Shown one piece after another: positions 42,791 to 53,413 of a DNA stretch of 64,000 bases (positions are counted from its first letter, which is position 1; the number at the start of each line of letters is the position of its first letter). Both the position numbers and the translations under genes were made by a program. Source of the DNA: Methylococcales bacterium (GTDB lineage Bacteria > Pseudomonadota > Gammaproteobacteria > Methylococcales > Methylomonadaceae); the NCBI GenBank assembly GCA_028707085.1, contig JAQTUW010000007.1, positions 24,570 through 88,569 of the forward strand, read 5' to 3'. The notes beneath the pieces are model-generated. The model was not told the DNA's origin. It saw only the letters and a list, made by a program, of their open reading frames with translations, and searched no databases.

Positions 42791-43548
42791 CGGGTCAGGG
42801 AGAATGAAATATCCTGAGCGATCTGGGTGGGTCTGTTCTCGTCACTGGATGGCTTCATAAAACGGATGGTGAAGCGATGTTTGCCGCCGCTGATTTCCGC
42901 AAAACAGGGAAGATTGGCGGCAATGCTGACGCGTAATAGCTGTACAGGATGATTTTTATCCAGCGCCAGTTGAAAAAATCCGGCTGCCGCCATTTCCTCG
43001 GTTGGTACGCTGCTCTGGCGTATAAATCCCATTATCAGATCAATTGAAGTCCTGATGTCGGTAAAGGGTTGCGTCCAGCGTTCCAGATTTTTTTGCTGTT
43101 CGGTTTCGTCCTGTTCCAGCCAGTAGTGAAACGCGGGCAAATCGAAGGAACAGCTACCGCCGGGTATGGAATTGCGCTGGGAAATGCTTTGAAATAGATC
43201 GCTTTCCATGACCCGGATGCCGATTTTGCCGTTAGCGCTATATAGATTACGGCTGGCCTGATTCAGCTCGGTAAGAATGTCCTGCAATTTTTTGCTGTCC
43301 ACGCTCTCGCTATGCACTAACTGGTTCAAGACTTTTGTATGGCGCTCCAGTTCCTTGATCAGTTCCGATTTCAGATCGCTACGCGAGAAAATTGTCAGTA
43401 TGTTCAGCAGTACGTCTATCGCCGCACGTTTGTCAAAAACTGAAGAACCGGCCATAAAATGGCTAAGCTGATGGAAGAGTTGTTCCAGTCGCATGAATAC
43501 CCGGATTCTTTCATTGAGCGGGAATTCGTAAGTGGTTTGTGTATTCAA
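42778..43548 (-). CDS. zapD: Cell division protein ZapD
   Basis: [26 protein letters not shown]; between yacG and coaE. Confidence 0.94.
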   Translation of the reverse strand: MNTQTTYEFPLNERIRVFMRLEQLFHQLSHFMAGSSVFDKRAAIDVLLNILTIFSRSDLKSELIKELERHTKVLNQLVHSESVDSKKLQDILTELNQASRNLYSANGKIGIRVMESDLFQSISQRNSIPGGSCSFDLPAFHYWLEQDETEQQKNLERWTQPFTDIRTSIDLIMGFIRQSSVPTEEMAAAGFFQLALDKNHPVQLLRVSIAANLPCFAEISGGKHRFTIRFMKPSSDENRPTQIAQDISFSLTRCMF

Positions 43549-44156
43549 GCCGATGAAGTCCTGGCAGTGGCTAATAAAATATACGAATTGTGCAATCTTT
43601 TAATCTGTTCTGCAAGCCGTACGGTTGATGTCGAATTATCAATGATGTCATCGGCCCATTTCAAGCGTTCCTGGCGGGGCATTTGACAGGCGATAATGCT
43701 CAAAATCTGCTCGCGGTCGAGTTTGTCCCGCCGCATGACCCGTTCCAGTTGGGTCTCGATACTGCAATCGACAAGCAAGACCCGATCCACGATATGCTTG
43801 TGCCCGGTTTCCAGTAACAGCGGTACGGCAATGATACAGTATTTACCCGGCAAATTTTCGGCTTCAATCGCAATCCGGTCATAGATCAGCGGATGCATGA
43901 TGTTTTCAAGTCGTTGTTTTTTTTCGGCATCCTGAAACACCATCTCCCTGAGTAACGCCCTGTTTAACGAACCGTCAGCCTGTAGTATCTGTTTGCCGAA
44001 ACACTCGGCAAGTTGCGTCAGAACGGGTTGCCCGGGTTCCACTAGTTGTCTGGCGATAAGGTCGGCGTCAATAATCTTTACATCCAGCGCCTGAAACTGT
44101 TTGCAGACCGTGGATTTTCCACAGCCGATGCCGCCCGTCAAACCGACTTTCAGCAT
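43545..44156 (-). CDS. coaE: Dephospho-CoA kinase
   Basis: MLKVGLTGGIGCGKSTVCKQFQALDVKIIDADLIARQLVEPG; the longer ORF N-terminus is not homologous. Confidence 0.96.
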   Translation of the reverse strand: MLKVGLTGGIGCGKSTVCKQFQALDVKIIDADLIARQLVEPGQPVLTQLAECFGKQILQADGSLNRALLREMVFQDAEKKQRLENIMHPLIYDRIAIEAENLPGKYCIIAVPLLLETGHKHIVDRVLLVDCSIETQLERVMRRDKLDREQILSIIACQMPRQERLKWADDIIDNSTSTVRLAEQIKRLHNSYILLATARTSSA

Positions 44157-44517
44157 GACGGAGCCGGAATTTCGGCCTGCCGGGCGGATGGCGCCGTCTG
44201 GTTTCGGTTGAAAGGCGGGCAATGGGAGACGAATAGGTGGCGAGTGTGAAGGGCTATCATTATAAAATGATAGCGCTATTAATAAAAAATCGCCAGAGTT
44301 CCTGCAATCCAGTTGCCGGGTGAGAAATATTGCCCATCCTGCGGCAAGCGATATTTCGCTGTCTCGACCATTGGCTGCGCATTGATGAAGCAGCAAGCGA
44401 TTAATGTGTAATGCGTGGGGTATTTGTTGACAGTCATATCGTGTTTTCGTAAGGTAGCATTGCCGAATACGCGCAAAATAACTAGGCTTTATCCCTATAC
44501 ATTGAGGAAGTGAATAA

Positions 44518-45060
44518 ATGAAAAAACCAGTTGAAAACTTGTTGATCGCTTGCGCCGTGTCGTCCCTTGTTTTGCTCGGCGGTTGCGTCAGCCAGACCAA
44601 ATACGATGCGCTGGAACAAGAACAGCAGCAGCTTCAATCCCAACTTAGCGCCGATCAGGCGGAGATTACGCTTCTGGACGGCAAACTAAAAGTCACTATG
44701 GTGGATCAGGTTTTATTTTCCGAAGGCGGCTTTAATCTTAACGCCCAAGCCAAGGCTGTCCTAAGCAAATTAGTGCCTACGCTTTCAGGTTTACAACAAA
44801 CGAAAGTGGTTGTCGACGGTTACACCGACAACGTCCCAATTGGTTCAAGGTTAAAACATGAAGGCATTGGATCCAATCTTGAGCTATCATCCAAACGGGC
44901 GGATGTGGTGGCTGAATATCTGCTGAAACAAGGCGTTAAAGAAAGCCTGATCTCAGCGCAGGGTTTTGGTGAATCCAATCCGGTGGCTTCGAACGATACG
45001 GCGGATGGCCGCTCAAAGAATCGTCGCATTGAAGTGACTTTGGTGGGGCCGGGTAATTAA
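44518..45060 (+). CDS. OmpA-family lipoprotein
   Basis: Lipobox LLGGC; OmpA C-terminal domain VVVDGYTDNVPIG...NLELSSKRADVVAEYL...GKNRRIEV-type motif (SKNRRIEVTL). Confidence 0.92.
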   Translation: MKKPVENLLIACAVSSLVLLGGCVSQTKYDALEQEQQQLQSQLSADQAEITLLDGKLKVTMVDQVLFSEGGFNLNAQAKAVLSKLVPTLSGLQQTKVVVDGYTDNVPIGSRLKHEGIGSNLELSSKRADVVAEYLLKQGVKESLISAQGFGESNPVASNDTADGRSKNRRIEVTLVGPGN

Positions 45061-45171
45061 TCGGAAAAGGTAATCTTCCTGTCCGGATGGGGGTGGAAAG
45101 CTTGACCAGCAGCTTCTGCAAGGCGAATTTTTCGCCCTTTTCCATTCCTTCCCGGCCACCTTCAGCGACTT

Positions 45172-45996
45172 TTAGGGTGAACAGTCAGCCGGGCCGGCTG
45201 ATGATAGATTCCCGTCGGCATTTGCGGCGTGCATATTCAGCAGGGCGAACTGTTCCAGACTGAGCGATTCCGCACGCAAATTGGGATCGATGCCCAAGGC
45301 CAGCATTTGCTGTTCATCCACCCAATTTCTAAGCGAATTGCGGATGGTTTTCCGGCGTTGTGAAAATGCCTGGGTGACCAGTTGTTTAAAACCGGTCATA
45401 TCCCGGATGCTGACAGGGGGACTGGCGTAGGGGGTCAGTCTGACAATGGCCGACATGACCTTCGGTACCGGGTTGAAGCTTTCCGGCGGTACTTCAAACA
45501 ACAGTTCGGCGGCGCAATAATACTGCATCATCACGCTCAGGCGGCCGTATTGTTTGCCGCCGGGGGCGGCGCAAATTCTATCCACCACTTCTTTTTGCAA
45601 CATGAAAACCATGTCCTGTATGCAAAAACTGTTTTCCAGCAGATGGAACATCAGCGGGGTGGAAATGTTGTAGGGCAGATTACCGATTACCCGCAGTTTT
45701 TCATGAGATCTGACCAAGCCGGAAAAATCGAAACTCAGTGCGTCCGCACTGTGTATGGTCAGCTTGCTGTGGCCGGCAAACTGTTTCTGCAAATGACCGA
45801 CCAGATCCCGATCCAGCTCGATAACATCCAGGCTGGCGCCGCTTGTCAGCAGCGGCCGGGTCAATGCGCCCAGTCCTGGGCCGATTTCCACCCAGTGTTC
45901 ATCGGCCGCTGGTTGGGCATGCGCCAGAATGCTGTAAATGATGTTCTGATCCTGAAGAAAATTTTGGCCGAAACGCTTGCGGGCTTGATGGGTCAT
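45172..45996 (-). CDS. rsmA: 16S rRNA dimethyladenosine transferase
   Basis: ARKRFGQNFLQDQNIIYSIL...VEIGPGLGALTRPLL...VIGNLPYNISTPLMFHLL. Confidence 0.97.
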   Translation of the reverse strand: MTHQARKRFGQNFLQDQNIIYSILAHAQPAADEHWVEIGPGLGALTRPLLTSGASLDVIELDRDLVGHLQKQFAGHSKLTIHSADALSFDFSGLVRSHEKLRVIGNLPYNISTPLMFHLLENSFCIQDMVFMLQKEVVDRICAAPGGKQYGRLSVMMQYYCAAELLFEVPPESFNPVPKVMSAIVRLTPYASPPVSIRDMTGFKQLVTQAFSQRRKTIRNSLRNWVDEQQMLALGIDPNLRAESLSLEQFALLNMHAANADGNLSSAGPADCSP

Positions 45997-46108
45997 GTCG
46001 GGGTTATGCTGCTCGATGAGGATGAATAGGAATACGGTTTATTTAAGGCGAAGCAATGCCCTGGACACGGCTGAATGGCGCCGGGATTTGACTGGCGGTG
46101 AAACAGGA

Positions 46109-47095
46109 TCAGCACCTTTGCGCCTGTATCATATCCAGCGCCGTATTTAGTGCCAGACGCAGGCTGTCCGGGTTTGCTTTGCCGCTACCGGCCAGATCAA
46201 GCGCGGTGCCGTGATCCACCGAGGTGCGGATGACGGGCAATCCGAGGGTGATGTTGACGGCCTGGCCGAAGCCCATATGTTTTAAAACCGGCAGGCCCTG
46301 GTCGTGGTACATGGCCAGTACGGCGTCGGAAGCTTGCAGGTACTGATCCGTAAACAGGGTGTCGGCTGGTAAGGGGCCGCGCAGATCGATGCCTGTTTGG
46401 CGTAATTCATTTAGTACCGGTTCAATAATTTCGACTTCTTCCCGGCCGAGATGGCCGTTTTCACCGGCATGCGGGTTTAGTCCGCAAACTAGTATCCGTG
46501 GGCGATGCAGCCCGAAACGATGGCGCAAATCACTGTCCAGCACCTTGATGACCGTGCGCAATGTATCGGCAGTGATGGCGGCGCTGACTGCGGACAAGGG
46601 CAGGTGAGTGGTTGCCAGCGCCACCCGCAAACCCGGTGCGGCCAGCATCATTACCGGCGTACCGCCGGTTATGCCGGCAATGAATTCGGTATGGCCGCTA
46701 AAGCGGATGCCGGCGTCATTGATGACGCCCTTATGTACGGGAGCTGTGACCATGGCGGCAAACTCGCCGCTTATGCAGCCTTGCACCGCGCGGGAAATGC
46801 TGTTCAGGACATAAGTGCTGTTGACGGGATCGAGCCGGCCGCAGACCGCCATGGCGGCCAGTGGCGTCGGCAGCACAGTCAGGCTGCCGGCCAACTGCGG
46901 CGCAGCAGGGGTGGATGGCCGGTAAATTTCCAGGTCAAGCGGCAAGCCGAGCAATTCCGCGCGCTGCAACAGCAGCGCCGGGTCTGCAAGCGCCACCAGT
47001 TGGCAGGCATGTTCGCACTGGGCAAGCTGTATACAGATATCGGGGCCTATGCCTGCCGGTTCGCCGGGGGTCAGGGCGATGCGTGGCGTTGTCAT
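46109..47095 (-). CDS. pdxA: 4-hydroxythreonine-4-phosphate dehydrogenase
   Basis: [25 protein letters not shown]...[11 protein letters not shown]...[36 protein letters not shown]. Confidence 0.96.
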   Translation of the reverse strand: MTTPRIALTPGEPAGIGPDICIQLAQCEHACQLVALADPALLLQRAELLGLPLDLEIYRPSTPAAPQLAGSLTVLPTPLAAMAVCGRLDPVNSTYVLNSISRAVQGCISGEFAAMVTAPVHKGVINDAGIRFSGHTEFIAGITGGTPVMMLAAPGLRVALATTHLPLSAVSAAITADTLRTVIKVLDSDLRHRFGLHRPRILVCGLNPHAGENGHLGREEVEIIEPVLNELRQTGIDLRGPLPADTLFTDQYLQASDAVLAMYHDQGLPVLKHMGFGQAVNITLGLPVIRTSVDHGTALDLAGSGKANPDSLRLALNTALDMIQAQRC

Positions 47096-47132
47096 GGCGT
47101 ACTCTCCGTCAGTGTTGCAGGGTATGGCGACT

Positions 47133-47912
47133 TCATTCGCTGACATTAATATCGATAAAACCATGCAGTCCGCGTTTTGATTTTACCGCGAGCCAATCCT
47201 TCAGATATTGCAGATCGTCGGTTAAAGGCAGGCCATCCAGGCTTTTTTTGTTTTTAAGCAAGCGGAAGGCGGACGATAAAACTTTGTAATGATCGCCCAC
47301 GATGCCGGCGCGTCTTAAACCGACGATGTTCAGGCGATAATGTTTGGCCGGCCGGCCGCCGATCAGCATGAATGGAATCACATCCATATTGATGCCGGTC
47401 GTACCCTGTACAATGGCAAAAGAGCCTATCCGGCAGAACTGATGCACCACCACCGCTCCGCCCATGAACACATTGTCGCCGACTTCCACAAAACCGCCAA
47501 TGGCCACGTTATTGGCAAAAATGGTCTTGTTGCCCACCGTACAATCATGCGCGACATGGCTGTTATTCATGAAATAGCAGTTCGAACCGATCCGGGTGCC
47601 GCTATCCGCCACGGTTGCGCGGTGGGCGGTAAAACCTTCCCGGAAAACGTTGCCATCGCCAATTTCCAGCCAGGAAACAGTCTCGGCTTTAAAACCGACA
47701 TCCTGCGGCAAGCCGCCCAGAACGGCATGGGGATGCAGAATGTTGCCTTCTCCCATGCGCACCCGGCCATGCACAACCGCATGAGCGCCAATTTGGGAGT
47801 CGGCGCCGATAACCGCGCCTTCCTCGATCACGGCGAAGGGGCCGACAGTGACCCCGTTTCCCAATGTGACGTTGGCTGCGATATAGGCGGTTGGATGAAT
47901 CAATGCGGTCAT
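47133..47912 (-). CDS. Second LpxA-like acyltransferase (paralogue)
   Basis: Left-handed beta-helix hexapeptides, [69 protein letters not shown]; same layout as lpxA at 34.7 kb. Confidence 0.88.
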   Translation of the reverse strand: MTALIHPTAYIAANVTLGNGVTVGPFAVIEEGAVIGADSQIGAHAVVHGRVRMGEGNILHPHAVLGGLPQDVGFKAETVSWLEIGDGNVFREGFTAHRATVADSGTRIGSNCYFMNNSHVAHDCTVGNKTIFANNVAIGGFVEVGDNVFMGGAVVVHQFCRIGSFAIVQGTTGINMDVIPFMLIGGRPAKHYRLNIVGLRRAGIVGDHYKVLSSAFRLLKNKKSLDGLPLTDDLQYLKDWLAVKSKRGLHGFIDINVSE

Positions 47913-47914
47913 GT

Positions 47915-48802
47915 TTATCCTCTGGGATGAAATTTGGAATGAAGCTCTTTTAGACGTTGCTGGGCAATATGGGTATAGATCTGGGTAGTGGATAAATCGG
48001 CATGACCCAGCAGCATTTGCACAACCCGCAAATCGGCGCCATGATTTAACAAATGGGTGGCAAAAGCGTGACGCAGGGTATGCGGGGACAAATGGCTCGC
48101 TATCCCGGCCTGAGCGGCATAGCGTTTGATGATATGCCAGAAAGCCTGTCTTGTCATACCCGTTCCGCGTGCGGTCACAAACAGATAATCGCTTTGTCTG
48201 TTGCCGAGAATAAGCAGCCGGGCTCCGGCAATATAGCGTTCCAGCCAGTCCATGGCCTCTTCGCCAAACGGCGCCAGACGCTCTTTATCGCCTTTGCCGC
48301 TAATTCTAATACAGCCCTGGCGCAAGTTGAGCTGTTGAAAATTAAGCTCAACCAGTTCGGAAACCCGCACGCCTGTGGCGTACAACAGCTCCAGCATGGT
48401 TCTGTCTCTGAACCCCAGCGGCTGAAGAGTGTTTGGCGTATGCAGCAATAATTCCACATCCGCTTCGGACAGCGAATCAGGCAGGGAGCGTCCCAGTCGC
48501 GGCGCATCGATCAGCCGGGTCGGATCGGCGTCGATTCTGGTTTCGCGCAACAAATAGCCATAAAATCGGCGCAAGCTGGATAAAATCCGGGTTGCAGAGC
48601 GGTTGGCCGTACCTTGTTGCTGGCGGTATTGCAGAAAACCGGTAATGTCCTGTTCGCAAACCTCGAGCAGGTTTTTGGTTTTCAGCCATTTGTCAAACTG
48701 CGTCAGATCGCTGCTATAGGCGGACAGTGTGTTACTGCTTAGCCCGGCTTCCAGCCAGAGAGCCTGTGAAAAAGCGTCGATAATTTTTGCAGAGCCGGTC
48801 AT
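47915..48802 (-). CDS. xerD: Tyrosine recombinase XerD
   Basis: FSQALWLEAGLSSNTLSAYSSDLTQFDKWL...LLYATGVRVSELVEL...LSPHTLRHAFATHLLNHGADLRVVQMLLGHADLSTTQIYTHI. Confidence 0.95.
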   Translation of the reverse strand: MTGSAKIIDAFSQALWLEAGLSSNTLSAYSSDLTQFDKWLKTKNLLEVCEQDITGFLQYRQQQGTANRSATRILSSLRRFYGYLLRETRIDADPTRLIDAPRLGRSLPDSLSEADVELLLHTPNTLQPLGFRDRTMLELLYATGVRVSELVELNFQQLNLRQGCIRISGKGDKERLAPFGEEAMDWLERYIAGARLLILGNRQSDYLFVTARGTGMTRQAFWHIIKRYAAQAGIASHLSPHTLRHAFATHLLNHGADLRVVQMLLGHADLSTTQIYTHIAQQRLKELHSKFHPRG

Positions 48803-48923
48803 TCGCGCAAGCCCCCTTCAAAACCAATAATAGTGTAGGGTGTATTTTATGCCAATCTCGACTCACAAACTGCCGTTTCAATTTGACTGGCTACTGGAAG
48901 CACAAAACAGGCACAAAACAGGC

Positions 48924-48957
48924 AAAAAAAAGGGCAGCAAAATGCCGCCCTTTTTTC
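48924..48957 (-). terminator. Rho-independent terminator downstream of rplS
   Basis: AAAAAAGGGCAGCAAAATGCCGCCCTTTTTT. Confidence 0.85.
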
Positions 48958-48973
48958 AGTAAAAACGCGCCGC

Positions 48974-49321
48974 TCAGGAAAGTCTTTCCTTGATCCGCGC
49001 CGCTTTACCGGTCAGGTCGCGCAGATAGTAAAGTTTAGCCCTGCGCACATCGCCGCGGCGTTTAACTTCAATGCCGCCGACTGAAGGGCTGTGAGTTTGA
49101 AAAACCCGCTCAACACCTACGCCGTGGGAAATTTTTCTGACAGTAAAAGCAGAATTCAGGCCGCGATTACGTTTTGCAATGACGATGCCTTCAAATGCCT
49201 GCAGTCTTTCGCGCGTACCTTCAACTACCCGGACTTGCACAACGACGGTATCGCCTGGCCCAAAATCAGGCACATCGCTTTTTAGTTGCGCATTTTCCAA
49301 TTCTTCAATAATTTTACTCAT
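48974..49321 (-). CDS. rplS: 50S ribosomal protein L19
   Basis: [45 protein letters not shown]. Confidence 0.98.
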   Translation of the reverse strand: MSKIIEELENAQLKSDVPDFGPGDTVVVQVRVVEGTRERLQAFEGIVIAKRNRGLNSAFTVRKISHGVGVERVFQTHSPSVGGIEVKRRGDVRRAKLYYLRDLTGKAARIKERLS

Positions 49322-50075
49322 TACCACACCCTAATGTATCAACTTCAGTTTTAAATTCTTTCAGCAAGGCGCTCTGCTCTGCGCTCAATGCTGTTTTTTC
49401 GAGCAAATCCGGGCGTTTTAGCCAGGTTCTACCCAGTGCCTGTTTCATCCGCCAGCGCCTGATTTCGGCGTGGTTACCACCTAACAACACCTCTGGAACA
49501 TCGCCCAGACTGCTTTGTTCAGGCCGGGTGTAATGCGGACAGTCCAGCAAACCATCGGAATGGGAATCCTGTCTGGCTGACTCTTCATCGCCCAATACTC
49601 CGGGCAACAGGCGAGTAACCGCATCGATTACGATCAGGGCGCCGAGTTCGCCGCCGCTAATCACATAATCGCCCAGCGACCATTCTTCGTCACAAATGTT
49701 CTGGATAAAGCGTTCGTCTATGCCTTCGTAACGCCCCGCCACCAGAATCAACTGCTCGCTATCGCAAACATTCTGCAGCAACTGCTGGGTGATGGTTTTA
49801 CCCTGCGGACTCAGATAGATAACCCGACTGCGTCCAGAAACCCGGCATTGCCTGGCGGCGTTCACGGCATCCAGCAAAGGCTGAAACTTCATGACCATGC
49901 CCGGCCCGCCGCCGTATGGCCTGTCGTCTACGGTTTTATGCCTGTCCTGGGTGTAATCCCGAGGGTTCCATACCGCCAGACCTACAAGGCCGCGTTCAAT
50001 TGCCTTGCCCGTTACACCATAACCGGCGGCATTGACGACCATTTCAGGAAAAAGACTGACGACATCGAAGCGCAT
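49314..50075 (-). CDS. trmD: tRNA (guanine-N1)-methyltransferase
   Basis: [13 protein letters not shown]...[13 protein letters not shown]...[14 protein letters not shown]...[30 protein letters not shown]. Confidence 0.98.
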   Translation of the reverse strand: MRFDVVSLFPEMVVNAAGYGVTGKAIERGLVGLAVWNPRDYTQDRHKTVDDRPYGGGPGMVMKFQPLLDAVNAARQCRVSGRSRVIYLSPQGKTITQQLLQNVCDSEQLILVAGRYEGIDERFIQNICDEEWSLGDYVISGGELGALIVIDAVTRLLPGVLGDEESARQDSHSDGLLDCPHYTRPEQSSLGDVPEVLLGGNHAEIRRWRMKQALGRTWLKRPDLLEKTALSAEQSALLKEFKTEVDTLGCGNE

Positions 50076-50166
50076 ATTACCTGTTGCAGTCCAATATTCT
50101 TTACCCGGATTATTTAGTCTGACAAACGCGATACGGGGCGAGACGATTCAAATAAACCGGGCAAGC

Positions 50167-50676
50167 TCAGAAATCCGGATCCCAATCAACTATTATCAGC
50201 TGCCCGGACAGGTCGATTTTTAGAACCGTCTGCTTTTGCAAAAAAGGAATCAGGCGTTCCGTTTCGCCATCGATCACCACCAGCACATCGTTGGCGCCGG
50301 TTTCCAGCAGATGGTCGACTATGCCCAGCCTGACCCCGGATTCGGTCTCCACATTCAGGCCGATCAGGTCGTGCCAGTAATATTCGTCAGGGCCGGTTTC
50401 CGGCAACTGCTGTCGACGAATCAGAATTTCCGATCCCATCAGGGCAGTTGCGGCATCCCTATCGGCGATGCCTTCAAGTTCGACAACCACCGTATTGCCA
50501 TGCCGTTGACCATCCAGAACCTTGACTTCCCTGATCAGGTTGTCTTTTTTCAAAAACCACGGCGAATATCGGAGGATATTCTCGCGGGGATGGGTAAAAG
50601 AAAATACTTTTATCCAGCCTTTAATGCCAAAAACACCGGAGATCTGCCCGGCGTTCAGAAAATCGCTGTTCGGCAA
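50167..50676 (-). CDS. rimM: 16S rRNA processing protein RimM
   Basis: NAGQISGVFGIKGWIKVFSFTHPRENIL...YYWHDLIGLNV. Confidence 0.96.
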   Translation of the reverse strand: MPNSDFLNAGQISGVFGIKGWIKVFSFTHPRENILRYSPWFLKKDNLIREVKVLDGQRHGNTVVVELEGIADRDAATALMGSEILIRRQQLPETGPDEYYWHDLIGLNVETESGVRLGIVDHLLETGANDVLVVIDGETERLIPFLQKQTVLKIDLSGQLIIVDWDPDF

Positions 50677-50684
50677 AAGTCTTG

Positions 50685-50936
50685 TTACGCTGCTGCTTTG
50701 CTGGCGTCTTTGATCAGTCTGGCGACGCGGTCGGTCGGTTGAGCGCCGTTGCTTTTCCAGTACTGAACGCGTTCGCAGTCCAGAACCAGCCTTTGCTCGC
50801 CGCCGCGCGCCAGCGGATTGAAAAAGCCTATGCGTTCAATGTAACGACCGTCGCGGCTACTTCTGCTATCAGTAACTACAACATGATAAAAAGGACGATT
50901 TTTAGCGCCGCCCCTGGACAAACGAATGCTTACCAT
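50685..50936 (-). CDS. rpsP: 30S ribosomal protein S16
   Basis: [41 protein letters not shown]. Confidence 0.98.
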   Translation of the reverse strand: MVSIRLSRGGAKNRPFYHVVVTDSRSSRDGRYIERIGFFNPLARGGEQRLVLDCERVQYWKSNGAQPTDRVARLIKDASKAAA

Positions 50937-51023
50937 TTGAATACCTTAAAAACATGAATCAAAATTTAATTAATTCATTTTACGCGATTTTAGACGATTT
51001 ACAAGTACAAAATATAGTTACGG

Positions 51024-52379
51024 TTACGGGCGCATGCCACGAATATTGCTGTTCAGGCCGCGCATCATGTTGGCCAGATTGCCCTTGCTGAATTTTTTCA
51101 TCATTTTCTCCATCATTTGGTGCTGTTTCAGTATCCGGTTGACATCCTGCAGATCCTGGCCGCAGCCGTTGGCGATACGCTGTTTGCGGCTGCCCTTGAT
51201 TAGATCCGGAAAGCGTCTTTCCTGTTTGGTCATCGAGTTGATGACGGCAATTTGCCTGGCGATATCTCTGTCGTTGACCTTGGATTTAACGTCCTTTGGA
51301 ACCTGAACCATACCGGGCAGTTTGTCCATCATGGCGCCTATGCCGCCCATATTCTGCATTTGCACTAATTGTTCCTTCAGGTCTTCCAGATCGAAGCTTT
51401 TACCTTTCTGGATTTTTTTCGCCAGTTGTTCGGCTTTTTTCTTGTCAACCTTCTGTTCAATGTCTTCAATAAGAGACAGCATGTCGCCCATGCCCAGAAT
51501 TCGCGAGGCCAGTCTGTCAGGGTAAAAAGGCTCAAGAGCGTCTGTTTTTTCGCCCATGCCGATAAATTTGATGGGTTTGCCGGTGATATGCCGGATCGAC
51601 AGGGCGGCGCCGCCGCGCGCATCGCCGTCGGCCTTGGTGAGGATGACGCCGGTCAGCGGCAAGGCGTCATGAAATGCCTTGGCGGTATTGGCGGCATCCT
51701 GGCCGGTCATGCTATCGACTACAAACAGGGTTTCGATCGGATTGATCGCGGCGTGCAACGCCTTGATTTCCGCCATCATTTCTTCGTCAATATGCAGGCG
51801 GCCCGCAGTATCGACAATCAGCACGTCGATAAACTGGCGCTTGGCGGCGTCAATGGCGCGATTGACGATGTCTACCGGATTTTCGGATATGTCGCTATCA
51901 AAAAACTTCAGCCCCACATCCTCGGCTAGGGTCTGCAGCTGCTTGATTGCCGCCGGGCGATAAATGTCGACGCTGACGACTGCGACCTTTTTCTTTTTCT
52001 TTTCCTTCAGGTGACGGCCCAGTTTTGCTACCGTAGTGGTTTTGCCTGCGCCCTGCAGGCCGGCCATTAGCACAATGGCGGGTGGCTGGGTGCGCAGATT
52101 CAGTTCCTCGTTTGCCGAGCCCATGACTTTTATCAGCTCGCTCTGCACCACTTTAATCATCGCCTGTCCCGGCGTCAGGCTGGTTTGCACTTCCTGGCCC
52201 AGTGCTCGCTGGGTGACCTGTTCAATAAAATCGGTCACCACCGGCAGGGCGACATCGGCTTCCAGCAACGCCATCCGCACTTCGCGCATGGCGTCTTTAA
52301 TATTGGCTTCGGTCAGGCGACCGTGGCCCTTCAGTTTTTTCAGAGTGCCGTTTAAACGGTCGGTTAAATTATCGAACAT
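51024..52379 (-). CDS. ffh: Signal recognition particle protein
   Basis: MFDNLTDRLNGTLKKLKGHGRLTEANIKDAMREVRMALLEADV...GLQGAGKTTTVAKLG; M-domain GNLANMMRG. Confidence 0.97.
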   Translation of the reverse strand: MFDNLTDRLNGTLKKLKGHGRLTEANIKDAMREVRMALLEADVALPVVTDFIEQVTQRALGQEVQTSLTPGQAMIKVVQSELIKVMGSANEELNLRTQPPAIVLMAGLQGAGKTTTVAKLGRHLKEKKKKKVAVVSVDIYRPAAIKQLQTLAEDVGLKFFDSDISENPVDIVNRAIDAAKRQFIDVLIVDTAGRLHIDEEMMAEIKALHAAINPIETLFVVDSMTGQDAANTAKAFHDALPLTGVILTKADGDARGGAALSIRHITGKPIKFIGMGEKTDALEPFYPDRLASRILGMGDMLSLIEDIEQKVDKKKAEQLAKKIQKGKSFDLEDLKEQLVQMQNMGGIGAMMDKLPGMVQVPKDVKSKVNDRDIARQIAVINSMTKQERRFPDLIKGSRKQRIANGCGQDLQDVNRILKQHQMMEKMMKKFSKGNLANMMRGLNSNIRGMRP

Positions 52380-52506
52380 ATCTGCGTCTTTATTTTTATA
52401 GGGTTCAGGACTGGCAATGGCTAACACAAACGGGTTAGAACAATCTAGCAGCTTAGTTTAACATAAGCTATCCGCTACGCCTTTTGATTATTCCCGGTCG
52501 TCTATC

Positions 52507-53310
52507 ATGTATACCTTTCCAGTCGGCATTATCGCAGTTTTAAGTTATGTAGCCGCCTTTCTGCTGTTGTTGAAAGAGCTTGTAACGCCTGGCAGACTCA
52601 ATCGCATTCCGGCAACTTATCCGGCATGGACGGGGGGATGTCTGCATGCTGTCTATCTGTTTCTGATGTTTCAGCAGCATGAGGACTTCAATTTCAGCTT
52701 TTTTAACGCCGCCGCGCTGGTTGCATTGTTTATCGTGCTGATACTGCTTTTTGCCGCACTGGACAAGCCGGTTGAAAAGCTGGGCGTGGCGATTTTCCCG
52801 CTGGCCGCCATTTTACTGGTGCTGGATATGTATTTCCCGGAAAAGAGTCATCCACTGGTGGCGCACAATTGGCAGATGAGCGTGCATATTCTAAGTTCGA
52901 TTATCGCCTTCAGTTTGTTGAATATTGCCGCATTGCAGGCGATCCTGCTGGCGATTCAGGAGCAGCAGCTACGGCGGCATCAGCCTAGACGGCTGATGCT
53001 GGTTTTGCCGCCCTTGCAAGCCATGGAAATCCTGTTGTTTCAGATGATAGCGGTGGGGCTGTTTTTTTTGACGGTATCCCTGCTCAGTGGATTCATTTTT
53101 ATAGAGGATCTATTTGCTCAGCATTTAGTGCATAAAACGGTGCTGTCCATCATAGCCTGGCTTATTTTTTCGGCCTTGCTGACAGGGCGCTTGCGTTACG
53201 GCTGGCGCGGCTCGGTTGCCATTCATTGGACGCTGGCCGGATTTTTACTGCTGCTGCTGGCGTATTTCGGCAGCAAACTGGTGCTGGAACTGATTTTGAA
53301 AAAAGTTTGA
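52507..53310 (+). CDS. Cytochrome c assembly-type inner membrane protein (CcsA/YpjD-like)
   Basis: Polytopic; HILSSIIAFSLLNIAALQAILLAIQEQQLRR, HKTVLSIIAWLIFSALLTGRLRYGWRG; divergent from ffh. Confidence 0.88.
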   Translation: MYTFPVGIIAVLSYVAAFLLLLKELVTPGRLNRIPATYPAWTGGCLHAVYLFLMFQQHEDFNFSFFNAAALVALFIVLILLFAALDKPVEKLGVAIFPLAAILLVLDMYFPEKSHPLVAHNWQMSVHILSSIIAFSLLNIAALQAILLAIQEQQLRRHQPRRLMLVLPPLQAMEILLFQMIAVGLFFLTVSLLSGFIFIEDLFAQHLVHKTVLSIIAWLIFSALLTGRLRYGWRGSVAIHWTLAGFLLLLLAYFGSKLVLELILKKV

Positions 53311-53360
53311 GATTCAGACAGCGTATGGGGGCGTCGATTTCTTGGCAACATGCTGAGAAT

Positions 53361-53386
53361 GGGGAGGGTGCGGCTTTGCCCTCCCC
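53361..53386. repeat. GC-rich hairpin GGGGAGGG...CCCTCCCC
   Basis: GGGGAGGGTGCGGCTTTGCCCTCCCC between ccsA-like and PEP-CTERM gene (convergent). Confidence 0.7.
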
Positions 53387-53413
53387 GGGAGAGTTACTCT
53401 TCGGGCAACCGGC

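Noticed and set aside
45382-46029. 215-aa plus-strand ORF
   Set aside because: Antisense shadow of rsmA.
46505-47143. 212-aa plus-strand ORF
   Set aside because: Antisense to pdxA; no family features.
48900-48921. Two tandem 11-bp GCACAAAACAG units
   Set aside because: Only two copies in a short intergenic spacer; too small to support a repeat family or CRISPR.
51369-51929. 186-aa plus-strand ORF
   Set aside because: Antisense shadow of ffh.
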